Below, piece by piece: positions 54,900 to 63,996 of a stretch of 64,000 nt of DNA. A program made the translations under genes and the position numbers. Under the pieces are notes generated by a model, which worked only from the letters and a program-made list of their open reading frames with translations, ran no database searches and had not been told where the DNA came from. Numbering within the stretch: the first letter of the stretch is position 1; each line of letters begins with the position of its first letter. This DNA comes from Alkalihalophilus pseudofirmus (GTDB lineage: Bacteria; Bacillota; Bacilli; Bacillales; Bacillaceae_D), in NCBI RefSeq assembly GCF_029094545.1, contig NZ_CP117835.1:1592001-1656000 (forward strand), given 5' to 3'.

Positions 54900-55908
54900 T
54901 TAGCTCAACCTCCGAACTATTAGAGATGAGCTGCTTTTTCATTTTTCTATTTTCCTCTTCTAATTGAGCGTTTTTGCTTGTCATCTTATCTATTATGTCT
55001 CTTTGCTCTATTAACATTTCACTATAATCATTTTCATCAAATTGTAATTGCTTAATGATACTTTCATTGCTCAGGTTAGCTACTTGCAGCATTCCTTGAG
55101 ATGTTTCCACATCAAACAGGTTTACTTCAGCTTCCTCAAATCCTTTTTCTTGTAATTGCTTAATGATTCCTGATAATGTTCCTGATCCCTTGCTTTTGTT
55201 ATTATTATGATTTGCGGAAATTCCGTTATCTTTAGCAAGTGCTAGAATGGAGGCAAGCATTCCTTTCTTAGCATCCATTAAACTCTTAATCCCACCTGTA
55301 GATTTCGTAATTCCAGTTGGATCAGAAGTAATGTTGGCTATAGCTAGATTAATTTTATCAATCTGATTATAAGTTTTAACAATTTCAATTACTGCAGGAA
55401 GTTTGAAACTGTCTTCAAGAGTGCTATCATCCAAATAATCAATTAGATTATTATAAAGTTGTCTCTTGTCAGAGGGGTTCTCACCGATAAAGGGGTCGTA
55501 ACCAAGTATTCTAATAACATCGTCTCTATTTCTATCCTCTGATTCTTGAGGGGCTGATATAATTTCAGTTTCATCTTTTTTGGATGTGCTACCTCTAGTT
55601 TCAAAATCGCTATCTTTAAATGTAAAATCTCTATTTTGCTTCATTCCCACAATACTCATATACTTTCCGAATGTATTGCTCTCAGAATTTACAGCAGTTT
55701 CCCAAAAATCTTTCTTAAAAGGTTTATCCATAATTTGTAAAAGGTGAATGATATCCTCTTCATTTTCACAATCTCCAACGATTTCAAGGAGACACTTTTT
55801 ACAAATAGGAACTTTCCCATTACTGTAAACAAAAGTAGAGCTTGCCATATAGAACTCTTTATGTGCTCGCTCAGTCTCACATTTAAGACATTTAATTTTG
55901 TCGCTCAT
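54892..55908 (-). CDS. Zinc-finger coiled-coil protein, possible small terminase
   Basis: A 338-residue protein with an N-terminal zinc site (KCLKCETERAHKEF ... CKKCL, residues 8-42), a middle segment with GYDPFIGENPSDKRQLYNNLI, and a C-terminal coiled coil (QRDIIDKMTSKNAQLEEENRKMKKQL). It overlaps the large terminase start by 8 bp, so they are translationally coupled. Small terminases occupy this place, and a DNA-recognition role is plausible, but no family motif proves it. SPbeta YonG by position. Confidence 0.5.
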   Translation of the reverse strand: MSDKIKCLKCETERAHKEFYMASSTFVYSNGKVPICKKCLLEIVGDCENEEDIIHLLQIMDKPFKKDFWETAVNSESNTFGKYMSIVGMKQNRDFTFKDSDFETRGSTSKKDETEIISAPQESEDRNRDDVIRILGYDPFIGENPSDKRQLYNNLIDYLDDSTLEDSFKLPAVIEIVKTYNQIDKINLAIANITSDPTGITKSTGGIKSLMDAKKGMLASILALAKDNGISANHNNNKSKGSGTLSGIIKQLQEKGFEEAEVNLFDVETSQGMLQVANLSNESIIKQLQFDENDYSEMLIEQRDIIDKMTSKNAQLEEENRKMKKQLISNSSEVELSE

Positions 55909-56003
55909 TTAATTCACCACCTTGTAATCTCGAAAAGAATAATTTAGAAAAAGCCCATTCAGATAAATGGACTCTATAAAATAATTCTTTTATTTATTTT
56001 TTG

Positions 56004-56612
56004 TTATTTAATAATTTCATCAACGATTCCTAATTCTAGCGCTTCGCTTCCAAACAAATACCATTCTTCATCATTTTTCTTATCGTATAATTCTGAAGTG
56101 ATGACTGTTTTATCTACTGTGATATCTTTTAGACGATCTTCAAGCCCATCATAATAGTCCATTACTTGTCTTGCTTTTTTGCCGCTATGTGAAAGAGATA
56201 AGTTTCCGTCATGAAGTAAGATAGTTGTGTTTTCATAGCACTTGCGATATCCTTTTGTGCCTGATAGTAGAAGTAATGCGCCCATTGAAGCACATACACC
56301 AACCCCAATAGTTTCTACAGGGATTCTGCTAGTCTGAATAGCATCAATCAATGCAAGCCCAGAAACTACACAGCCACCATTTGATGAAACATAAAGCTTA
56401 ATTGGTTGCAGCTCTTCGACAGGCTTATCTTTATCTTCTTCATTCCATCGAATAATCCAATACACTACTCGGTTAATAATTCCCATATCTACTTCTTGAT
56501 TAAAATAAATTGTGCGCTCTTTAAGTCCGAGCCAATATTGATATTCTTCAAGATTGACAGTTGATTCTTGCATAATTTCCAAGTATTCTTTATCGAAATT
56601 TAATTTACTCAT
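56004..56612 (-). CDS. ClpP-like serine protease
   Basis: A 202-residue ClpP-family protease. Catalytic Ser sits in GVCASMGALLLLSG, His in ILLHDGNLSLSHSG, and the substrate-binding NGG is in LYVSSNGGCVVSGLALIDAI. It is slightly longer than host ClpP at the C terminus but otherwise complete. Phage ClpP-like enzymes can act as head-maturation proteases; here a protease-scaffold candidate exists separately. It may process other virion or host proteins. Confidence 0.8.
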   Translation of the reverse strand: MSKLNFDKEYLEIMQESTVNLEEYQYWLGLKERTIYFNQEVDMGIINRVVYWIIRWNEEDKDKPVEELQPIKLYVSSNGGCVVSGLALIDAIQTSRIPVETIGVGVCASMGALLLLSGTKGYRKCYENTTILLHDGNLSLSHSGKKARQVMDYYDGLEDRLKDITVDKTVITSELYDKKNDEEWYLFGSEALELGIVDEIIK

Positions 56613-56703
56613 ATTCTTTAATCCTCCTTATAATTTGTTAAAAGGAGGCATCGGATGGATTTAAAATCCATCGTACCTAATAATTTTATTTAACTTTAAT
56701 TAA

Positions 56704-56976
56704 TTAAAATTCACACTCATCTTCGCAATCGCAATCTGGTGGACATTGACTGTTTAATTCATCAAGTAATTTCATTTGAGCAACAGCACCGTGTACTAGG
56801 CATTGTTTGTAGCCTTCTTCTTTTGCAACAAAGAATAAAGACTCAATTAACTCACGCAATTCATCTTCTGTATCAGAATCTAGAATCATTTCATAGTAGT
56901 CTTTAAGCATTCCGCAATCACGACATTCTAACTCGTGGTGTTGCTCTTCTTCTTGAAATTTGAATAAGTTTGGCAT
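56704..56976 (-). CDS. Small acidic cysteine-rich protein
   Basis: A 90-residue protein with ELECRDCGM near residue 20 and a Cys-rich end (SQCPPDCDCEDECEF), strongly acidic. It may bind a metal. A hairpin (GATGGATTT/AAATCCATC, about 56655-56675) follows the gene. No family recognised; it lies between the phosphoesterase and the ClpP-like gene in one operon. Confidence 0.5.
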   Translation of the reverse strand: MPNLFKFQEEEQHHELECRDCGMLKDYYEMILDSDTEDELRELIESLFFVAKEEGYKQCLVHGAVAQMKLLDELNSQCPPDCDCEDECEF

Positions 56977-56988
56977 ATAAAAACTCCT

Positions 56989-58176
56989 TTAGGATTGAAT
57001 GTTTAGTTTAATAATATATGTAGCTTCTAAACCATCTTCTTTATTAAATAATAAGAATTTCTGTGATGGAGTAGAAAATAATCTCTTCTGAACAGCATAA
57101 TCATCAACACCAATTAAAGAAGGGTTGACTATGTGAGAAGTTTTTCCAAATTCTTTCTCTACGTTATGATGGATGTGTCCACTAATTATAAAATTAGGCA
57201 CATATCCAAGCATTTGAGGGAGAGCCTTAACGCTATTTCCAACGCTATCAAAGTTACCGTGTGCAAAGATAATAGATTCTCCACAAATGTCAGCTTCAAT
57301 TAATCCGTCTGTATCTGAAATAATTTCAATGTTTGAAATAGGGGAGAGGCGTGACTGCAAGTACCAAGGAATAAGATATTCATAATTCTCTTTAATGGAA
57401 ACATCGTTCTTGTGCCCCGAACGAGCATGATTCCCAATCACATTATAGAATTTCACCTCAGGGAAATTACTTGCTAACTCAACAAGAACTTCAGCTAATA
57501 CTTCTGAAACGTATGTGATTTGCTCAATCAATTGCTCATTAGCTTGAACTTTAGAAGATACATGAATCTGTCCTGAAATAATGTCTCCTAGTTGAGCAAC
57601 ATGAAGAGTAGAGATTTCATTTTTCTTACCATTCTCAATAGTTTTATCTACTAACTTACGCACACGCTTATTAAATATATCTTTATTAAAAGTATTAAAT
57701 TTATTGTCAACTTCAATCCCGTAGTGCCAATCTGAGAAAAGAATAAGCCCTTCTCTTTGGGATAGAGAAGGGGCAGAGGGAATACTATGTACTAATGATT
57801 TATGTTGAGAGAGGGAAGAGATAGATTCTTTAATATCCTCTTGGATTTTTTCAAAACGTGCTTGATTGTAATACATTTTTCTATATTCACGCTTCTGATC
57901 TTGCTTGCGAATCTTCTCTTTCTCTGACTCTATTCTTAATTCTTCATACTTTGCTAATACTTCCTCATCGTAGTTCTTGCCAACGATATAATCTTTCCAC
58001 TTACAATATTGCTGATAGTCTTTTCTCCATTTAGATTCATCATAGCTACTGCCAAATTCTTTATTTAATAGCTCAGCAGCTTTAAATTTATCAATTTCAT
58101 ATTCCTCAAGGTGAGAGAAGAGGCGAATGTGATAATCAGCAAACGATTCATCTTGACGCTTCTCTAGCACACTCAT
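56989..58176 (-). CDS. Metallophosphoesterase (calcineurin-like)
   Basis: A 395-residue protein. Residues ~1-130 are helical and charged, possibly DNA-binding. The catalytic domain has the full metallophosphoesterase set: FSDWHYG, QLGDIISG, VIGNHARSGH, FAHGNFD and SGHIHHN. It probably cuts phosphodiester bonds, maybe as a nuclease; SPbeta YonJ, annotated as a putative exonuclease, is the likely counterpart. It overlaps the upstream 33-residue gene by 4 bp (ATGA). Confidence 0.8.
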   Translation of the reverse strand: MSVLEKRQDESFADYHIRLFSHLEEYEIDKFKAAELLNKEFGSSYDESKWRKDYQQYCKWKDYIVGKNYDEEVLAKYEELRIESEKEKIRKQDQKREYRKMYYNQARFEKIQEDIKESISSLSQHKSLVHSIPSAPSLSQREGLILFSDWHYGIEVDNKFNTFNKDIFNKRVRKLVDKTIENGKKNEISTLHVAQLGDIISGQIHVSSKVQANEQLIEQITYVSEVLAEVLVELASNFPEVKFYNVIGNHARSGHKNDVSIKENYEYLIPWYLQSRLSPISNIEIISDTDGLIEADICGESIIFAHGNFDSVGNSVKALPQMLGYVPNFIISGHIHHNVEKEFGKTSHIVNPSLIGVDDYAVQKRLFSTPSQKFLLFNKEDGLEATYIIKLNIQS

Positions 58177-58274
58177 TTAGATTCACCTTTTGCACTTTTA
58201 AACTCATATGTATAAGCGTTCTTAACGTTTACCGTACCATCTGGATTAACTGTATATGTAAGTCCTTTGTGCAT
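58173..58274 (-). CDS. 33-residue peptide gene
   Basis: A tiny gene (MHKGLTYTVNPDGTVNVKNAY ... GESK) with a GAAGAGGTGTAATCT ribosome site. It ends in an ATGA overlap with the phosphoesterase start, so it is likely a translated leader peptide or a small partner. Function unknown. Confidence 0.5.
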   Translation of the reverse strand: MHKGLTYTVNPDGTVNVKNAYTYEFKSAKGESK

Positions 58275-58277
58275 AGA

Positions 58278-58484
58278 TTACACCTCTTCAATAGGTTCGA
58301 TAGGTTCGATATCATTATCAACCTTAAATGTAATTGAAGTTTCAAGACCATCGAAGCGCCTTAGGACATCGAGGATGCTATATACAGTTTCATTGCCATC
58401 TTTATCAGTTTCGGTTGCCGTCATTTCTACAATGTTTACTTTCCCAGTAATATTTGTAGACATAGTTTCTTTATTTTTAGCCAT
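58278..58484 (-). CDS. Small beta-rich protein, unknown
   Basis: A 68-residue acidic protein (NITGKVNIVEMTATETDKDGN ... ETSITFKVDND) ending in a Glu/Pro-rich tail. It is 3 bp upstream of the 33-residue gene and shares its operon. No family recognised. Confidence 0.45.
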   Translation of the reverse strand: MAKNKETMSTNITGKVNIVEMTATETDKDGNETVYSILDVLRRFDGLETSITFKVDNDIEPIEPIEEV

Positions 58485-58564
58485 AGTAAATCATCTCCTT
58501 GTAAATCACATAAATTTTTAGTATAGTGTATAGTTAGATAGGTATAGACTTTTTTGATATAAAA

Positions 58565-59866
58565 TCAAAGCATGTCAGCACATAATTGTGCTAAATTAGA
58601 ACGTTCACCTTTGCTTAGTAACACATGACCAGTTTCTTGTAAGTGCTTCATCTTCTCAATTACATATGTAAGCCCGTTAGAATATTGATCAAGATAAGGG
58701 TGGTCAATTTGATGAGGATCTCCAACTAAAACAATTTTACTTCTTTCTCCTACACGAGTAAGAATAGTCTTAGCTTCGTGTTTTGTTAAATTTTGCGCTT
58801 CATCAATAATGATAAATTGATCAGGGATACTTCTTCCGCGAATATAAGTAAGTGCCTCTACTGAAACAATCTCTTCGTATCCAACTAATAATTTATTAAG
58901 CTCATCTTGATCCTTGCAGTCAAATAGAAACTCTAAATTATCGTAAATAGGTTGCATCCAAGGTCTTAGCTTTTCTTCCATTTCGCCTGGGAGATATCCA
59001 ATATCCTTACCCATTGGAACTACAGGTCTTGCCACACTAACCTTTTTATATTTCTGCTCATCTTGAACTTTATGTAATGCTGTTGCTAATGCTAGTAAAG
59101 TCTTACCTGTGCCAGCTTTCCCTGATAGTGTTACCAAGGGAATTGAATCATCTAATAGCAATTCCAGTGCCATTGCTTGTTCGGTATTCCTAGCCTTCAA
59201 ACCAAAGACATGTTGACTATTATTAGGGTAGTTGTAAAGTTTATGAATTTTATTTTTCTTATTAATAGCAATCTCTTCTTGACTTCCATTCTTAAGAACG
59301 TAGAATTCATTTTCTAACATACCTTCACTTGATAGTTCTGAAAAACTATTCTTCTTTGAGATACTAATAGCATGTGCATCTGAATCAACGGTCTTGAATC
59401 CTGCATATTGATCATCAGAGGATGAAATAACCTTATCATTCTCATAATCTTCTGCTCCAATGTTTTCTACATCGGCTTTGATTCTTACATTCACATCCTT
59501 GGAAACAACTATAACTTTATTTTTCATTTGCTCCATTAATATTTTTGCTGTAGCAATAATCTTATTGTCAGCTTCACTGCTAAGGAAATTATCATATACT
59601 CTTGACTCAACTGGTGGAGGAGCAACTTTCAACAAACCACCATTTTCAAGTTTCACACCCTCATGCAATTTTCCTTGCTTGCGTAAATCATCTAGCAGTC
59701 TTGCAAAGTGTCTTGCATTTCGACCTACTTCATCCATGAGAACCTTCTTCTTATCAAGTTCTTGGAGTACGACAGTAGGGATTACAACAACATTATTATC
59801 AAATGAAAAAATTGCATTAGGGTCAGAAAGTAGTACATTCGTATCGAGAACGAATAACTTTTTCAT
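58565..59866 (-). CDS. PIN-PhoH ATPase/nuclease
   Basis: A 433-residue two-domain protein. The N-terminal PIN domain (residues 1-~150) starts LFVLDTNVLLSDP with acidic catalytic residues and DEVGRNARHFARLL. The C-terminal PhoH ATPase (about 215-433) has Walker A SGKAGTGKTLLALA, the PhoH signature region ARPVVPMGKDIGYLPGEMEEK, and Walker B FIIIDEAQN. Related PhoH2/YlaK proteins unwind and degrade RNA. Here it may remodel host or phage RNA. Ribosome site AAGGAGTAAATACAT. Confidence 0.88.
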   Translation of the reverse strand: MKKLFVLDTNVLLSDPNAIFSFDNNVVVIPTVVLQELDKKKVLMDEVGRNARHFARLLDDLRKQGKLHEGVKLENGGLLKVAPPPVESRVYDNFLSSEADNKIIATAKILMEQMKNKVIVVSKDVNVRIKADVENIGAEDYENDKVISSSDDQYAGFKTVDSDAHAISISKKNSFSELSSEGMLENEFYVLKNGSQEEIAINKKNKIHKLYNYPNNSQHVFGLKARNTEQAMALELLLDDSIPLVTLSGKAGTGKTLLALATALHKVQDEQKYKKVSVARPVVPMGKDIGYLPGEMEEKLRPWMQPIYDNLEFLFDCKDQDELNKLLVGYEEIVSVEALTYIRGRSIPDQFIIIDEAQNLTKHEAKTILTRVGERSKIVLVGDPHQIDHPYLDQYSNGLTYVIEKMKHLQETGHVLLSKGERSNLAQLCADML

Positions 59867-59923
59867 ATGTATTTACTCCTTGTATAATCCGTCATATTTT
59901 AAATGATATTTATAAATAGAAAT

Positions 59924-59951
59924 AAGACACCCGAACGTCTCCGAGTGCCTT
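59924..59951 (-). terminator. Hairpin between HU and PhoH genes
   Basis: AAGACACCCG and CGAGTGCCTT pair with two mismatches around an 8-nt loop; on the - strand it is followed by ATTTCTATTTAT. Confidence 0.5.
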
Positions 59952-59961
59952 ACAAGAATAT

Positions 59962-60024
59962 TTCACGTTTATGGTGGTGAAGCACCAATTTTTTCGTTCA
60001 CCCTTATGGTGGCGAGACACCAAT
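59962..60024. repeat. Two tandem 28-bp hairpin repeats
   Basis: Two copies 35 bp apart (59962-59989 and 59997-60024) share TTCAC..TTATGGTGG.GA..CACCAAT. Each folds as TGGTG(6 nt)CACCA. Substitutions in the loop leave the stem intact. The first copy is followed by TTTTTT on the + strand. They fill the gap between HU and PhoH genes and could be terminators or protein-binding RNA/DNA elements. Confidence 0.65.
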
Positions 60025-60102
60025 AAAAGTTTAATTTTATAGAATGTATTATAGTGTATTTGCGTTTACTTGTATGTATTATTTTAATTAATTTTAAAAA
60101 AA

Positions 60103-60414
60103 TTAAGCTTTAACTAGTTCTTTTAGAGCCTTAGCTGATTTAAATGCAGGAACTTTAGTAGCTGGAATCTCCATTTCCTCGCCTGATTGAGGATTACGAC
60201 CTTTACGAGCTGCACGTTCACGAACCTCAAAGTTTCCGAATCCTGTTAGTTTAACTGTTTCACCTTTAGCTAAGAAACCTTGTACAGCTTCAACCACTGC
60301 ATCTACTGCTAGTGTACCACTTAAACCTTTTTCACCATCTACGCTTACTTTCTCTTCAAGAACCTCTGCTAAAATACCTGCTACTTCTTTTGCCAACTCT
60401 TTACGATTTGCCAT
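60103..60414 (-). CDS. HU-family DNA-binding protein
   Basis: A 103-residue histone-like protein. The signature [19 protein letters not shown] and the arm region with [16 protein letters not shown] are complete. It is about ten residues longer than host HU, with an insertion in the N-terminal helical part ([14 protein letters not shown]). It would bend and compact phage DNA. SPbeta carries a corresponding HU gene (yonN) in the same neighbourhood. It has its own promoter (60463-60491) and ribosome site AAAGGAGAATGAT. Confidence 0.92.
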   Translation of the reverse strand: MANRKELAKEVAGILAEVLEEKVSVDGEKGLSGTLAVDAVVEAVQGFLAKGETVKLTGFGNFEVRERAARKGRNPQSGEEMEIPATKVPAFKSAKALKELVKA

Positions 60415-60450
60415 AATATATCATTCTCCTTTTTATCATGTAATTTGTAT

Positions 60451-60491
60451 TGTGATAAGAATATTATTTTTATTTACTCTTATCATAACAA
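60451..60491 (-). promoter_or_regulatory. HU promoter with inverted repeat
   Basis: On the - strand TTGTTA (60491-60486) and AATAAT (60468-60463) are 17 bp apart, a good sigma-A-type pair. Arms TGTGATAAGA (60451-60460) and TCTTATCATA (60478-60487) form a 10-bp inverted repeat with one mismatch that overlaps this promoter, so it may be an operator. Confidence 0.55.
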
Positions 60492-60534
60492 GCAAAAAAC
60501 AAAAAATCGCTGTATCCCATGTAAGATAAGGGTT

Positions 60535-61362
60535 TTAAGAGTTTTCGTTTTCGTTCAAGTTCATTCTTAACAGTCTGACTCTCTGTCTTTCCTTTTCTTT
60601 TGCACATGTTTCACAGTATTTTTTTGAGTTGTAAGATTTTGCGTTTTTCGCTTTAAAGAACCTCCCGCACTTCTCGCATTTCTTTACTCTATTCTCACCT
60701 CTATAGTAATCGTAATAGAATCCGATATCATCATATGTGCTAACTTCCATTACACTATTCTCACTATCTTCTATATTATAGAGGAAATTTAACTTGATAA
60801 AGCCTTTATTCTTAATCTCCACAAGTCCTAGATCACTCATATCTGAAATGATACTATGTATATCTTTTCTTTTCTTATTTCTCACTAGTGGGATTTTAGA
60901 TGTATTTGTTAACTCACGATACTTCTTTGTGCTTCCTCCATAATAATGCTCATTTGAAACAGACGACTCATCTCTGATTCTTTGAGTCTCTTTGCTAAGT
61001 TTATCAATAACTAGTAAAGAAAATGCTACTTTTTTATGAACGTGGTCGAGTGGTATGCTATCAATTAAATCTAATTCTTTGTCACTAATTTCAACAGATT
61101 CAATCTCAACGAGCACATTTTCTTTTTTTCTAGCGTAGTTGAGAGCAGAATTGACAATTTTGAAATGGGTAGCTCTGTCAAAGTCCTTTATATTTTTGCT
61201 GGAGAAGTCGTATAGTGATTTCTCACGCTCTTTAGGTGTTTCGCCTAAATATTTGTAAAACTTAGCTAAGATTTGCATTTCATGTTTGATGTAATTACTA
61301 GTAAATCCTCTATCGAGTATATTTTTCGCATATGTATACTCATTGTATCTATAGTCTAACAA
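60535..61362 (-). CDS. Winged-helix and zinc-ribbon protein coupled to the phage RNA polymerase
   Basis: A 275-residue protein with a TTG start at 61362; its ribosome site (GAGGTG) lies inside the 3' end of the polymerase gene, so the two are translationally coupled. The middle has a winged-helix-like part (KRKDIHSIISDMSDLGLVEIKNKGFIKLNFLY). The C terminus is a zinc ribbon (KKCEKCGRFFKAKN ... KKYCETCAKEKERQR) with a basic tail. No family name is known to me. As the immediate partner of the polymerase it is a candidate transcription factor for it; this is inference. Confidence 0.6.
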   Translation of the reverse strand: MLDYRYNEYTYAKNILDRGFTSNYIKHEMQILAKFYKYLGETPKEREKSLYDFSSKNIKDFDRATHFKIVNSALNYARKKENVLVEIESVEISDKELDLIDSIPLDHVHKKVAFSLLVIDKLSKETQRIRDESSVSNEHYYGGSTKKYRELTNTSKIPLVRNKKRKDIHSIISDMSDLGLVEIKNKGFIKLNFLYNIEDSENSVMEVSTYDDIGFYYDYYRGENRVKKCEKCGRFFKAKNAKSYNSKKYCETCAKEKERQRVRLLRMNLNENENS

Positions 61363-63996
61363 TTAAACATTCACCTCTTTTAATTTATATTTTTCTCCGA
61401 GATAGTCAATGTCTCCATCTGGATCAGGATAGGGGAGTAGGACTGTTTTCTTACTGTTGTTTTTTACATTTTGATAGATTTCTTCACCATATGCTCTCCA
61501 AAGTAAGTCTTTATTAGATTTAGGTTGCTTTATGTAAAAATAGTGAACCAAAATGTTGATCGCATCTTCTGTAGAAACTTTAAGTTTGTAGATGTCTGCC
61601 TTGAAAGACTCAACTTTTTCATCAACAGACAGTTTCTCGTGTTCATCAAAGCCATTGACTTGATTGACTTCGCTTGATGATAAGGCAACGGCTTCATTCA
61701 CTGATTTCTTATGGTCGCTATATGCCTTGACAACTTGCCTGTATTGCCTGCTTCCGCTGTCCACATCTACACTACTCATTAATAATTCATGCAGTCTTTC
61801 ATCATCTATAGTGGCATTATTGCTTCTGATGTTAAAATCAATAGATTCAATGTATCTGCACAAATTATTCATCACACAATCACTATCAATGACTGGAGAT
61901 AGTTTGTAATATAACTTTAGAAACTCTTTTTGTTCTAAGCTCTTTCTTTTTAGAGACTTTAATTCATCGATAGTCATACCAAACTTCTGCTTGCAGGTAA
62001 TATTATATGAATCTACATGCTTTTTATATTTGTTTCTTGTTCCTTTATAGAGATAGGTGAAGAAGTAAGGGTGCTTGTCTAATAAAATAGTATTATTAAA
62101 CTCCTTTATTTTTCTCTCTTCTTCAGTGTCTTCATCTTTAACTTTATGATAATTAACCCATGTCTTAGGGATTCCTTTTACAGCTCTGCCTATTTTAGCC
62201 TTGTCAATCTGAGCGGATTGGAGCTTTGTGCACATTTTAATTCTGTTCATTGTGACTTCAAATTCTGCACTATCTTCATTTAGTGTGGGAAGTAGTGCAT
62301 ATCCACTAGTGCTTTTATTTGTAATAGCACCTATAGCTGAACCGAAAGAGAATATATCTGCTTTGTACAAATCTTCATCAGTGAGGACTTTTTTCTCTGA
62401 TTTTGGAGCTTCGTAAACAACAGGTAGTTCATCTTTATACACACCTTTTATCACTGTGGGATCGGAAGTGGTTGCAATAATATCATAATCAAAATCGCTT
62501 CCTGCCCAATTCATTGTTTCAGAGCCATGTGCATTCACAATAATACCTGTGTAATTATATCTGTACCAATGATTAGTCATCTCATCGTCTCTTAGACCTA
62601 AAAGCAGATGCTCACTACGGTAAGTTAAGGGCGCCCTCATTGAATCAACTACCTTCACACCCTTTCTACTCCAGTAATTAGAATAGTATTCTCTCTTCTT
62701 TAATAATCCAGTGACCTCAATTCCACACACATGCTGCATCATGGCATAGGGGTCACTTACAAGTGTTTGAAAGTTTCCATCAATTAAAATTTGACCTAAG
62801 CAACCAAGTTTTATTTTTCTTTTAAGAAGATCGTAAACTTTCTTTTTGAAGTATCTATCCCTAATTAAGTCATTATTAATTGCTAGGGCTTTGATCCAAT
62901 GATTGTCACTTCCCTGTAAAAAATGATTTAGTTTTTCTTCGGTGATATCAGTTCCTAGAAGAAAAAGGAGGGTTTGGTAAACATCTTTCGTTGACACGCC
63001 TAAAATCCAATCTACAAACTTTTTACATATTTGTTCAATATCCTCTTTATTAAGATTTAGAGTTTGTAAGAATTGATAATTCATTTTTAAGATATCTTTA
63101 TCTTTCTTGGGACTATGTAAGGTGACTCCCCATTTCAAGTTATTTTTCTCACAGTTACCCTTGTATTCTTCAATACTAGCAAAGCTATCCCACAGCTTAA
63201 ATTGTGAGTCTGTAATAATGACATCAATTTCTGACAGGTCAGCGAGGATAGGATTGCCGTCACCATCTTTGTATGATGTTTCAATTAATGTTTTACCATC
63301 ATTCTCTGTTTTACAGAACTCATGAATGGGGAAGGTATTTAACATCCCCTTTATATAATTTTGCCTTACGCACCATTGAGCAGGAACATAGTCTAATTTA
63401 AGCTCGTCCGCCCATTTTTTAGCCATCTCATAGCTAATCAAACCCTGCCCATCAAATCTGTTAAAGGATTCTGTAATAGTCTTTTCTACAATGATATCAT
63501 CATCGTTAAGACCTGTTTCTGTTACAAAGTTCACTTTTACCTCAGAGTCACTATAGTAGTCTGGAACTAAACAGAAGCGAGGTGTTGATACAGGCATTGT
63601 AGCAGAGCCTGCTAATCCCTTATAGGCATTAAGCTTTGACGGTACTAGCTGTTTATTTAAGTCTCTGCCGTTGTCTAATACTTTATCTAGTTTATCTGCA
63701 ATACTCTCTTCTACAAACACTACGGTTGATACACGAGCCTGACCTGCAGAGCAAGAAAACCTTCGGTAGAAGTTCTCATTGATTTTAATTTTATTTTCAT
63801 ACATATACTTATAGTGAGAAGGGTGATCCATGACGATTGTGACATATTCAGGTATGTATAGCATTTTATTAAGTTTCTCAATTGTATGTTTAAGCTTAGT
63901 TGGATCATTTTTATTAAGCTTCTTTTCTTTTTCTAGTTTATCAATATCAGCATAGGATACGCTAGAACGTTTGATATCACGTATAGAGCGCAGCAT
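61363..63996 (-). CDS. yonO: YonO-like single-chain DNA-dependent RNA polymerase
   Basis: At least 877 residues; the frame stays open to the window edge and no ribosome site precedes the ATG at 63996, so the true start probably lies outside. It resembles SPbeta YonO, a one-chain polymerase related to the two-barrel core of cellular RNA polymerase and to QDE-1. The metal site is in NWAGSDFDYDIIATTSD (Asp501, Asp503, Asp505). An upstream segment FDGQGLIS and KGMLNTFPI (about residues 190-235) match the first barrel region. YonO transcribes the late genes of SPbeta, which here lie downstream in the same direction. The fourth motif residue is Tyr, not the usual Gly. Confidence 0.8.
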   Translation of the reverse strand: MLRSIRDIKRSSVSYADIDKLEKEKKLNKNDPTKLKHTIEKLNKMLYIPEYVTIVMDHPSHYKYMYENKIKINENFYRRFSCSAGQARVSTVVFVEESIADKLDKVLDNGRDLNKQLVPSKLNAYKGLAGSATMPVSTPRFCLVPDYYSDSEVKVNFVTETGLNDDDIIVEKTITESFNRFDGQGLISYEMAKKWADELKLDYVPAQWCVRQNYIKGMLNTFPIHEFCKTENDGKTLIETSYKDGDGNPILADLSEIDVIITDSQFKLWDSFASIEEYKGNCEKNNLKWGVTLHSPKKDKDILKMNYQFLQTLNLNKEDIEQICKKFVDWILGVSTKDVYQTLLFLLGTDITEEKLNHFLQGSDNHWIKALAINNDLIRDRYFKKKVYDLLKRKIKLGCLGQILIDGNFQTLVSDPYAMMQHVCGIEVTGLLKKREYYSNYWSRKGVKVVDSMRAPLTYRSEHLLLGLRDDEMTNHWYRYNYTGIIVNAHGSETMNWAGSDFDYDIIATTSDPTVIKGVYKDELPVVYEAPKSEKKVLTDEDLYKADIFSFGSAIGAITNKSTSGYALLPTLNEDSAEFEVTMNRIKMCTKLQSAQIDKAKIGRAVKGIPKTWVNYHKVKDEDTEEERKIKEFNNTILLDKHPYFFTYLYKGTRNKYKKHVDSYNITCKQKFGMTIDELKSLKRKSLEQKEFLKLYYKLSPVIDSDCVMNNLCRYIESIDFNIRSNNATIDDERLHELLMSSVDVDSGSRQYRQVVKAYSDHKKSVNEAVALSSSEVNQVNGFDEHEKLSVDEKVESFKADIYKLKVSTEDAINILVHYFYIKQPKSNKDLLWRAYGEEIYQNVKNNSKKTVLLPYPDPDGDIDYLGEKYKLKEVNV

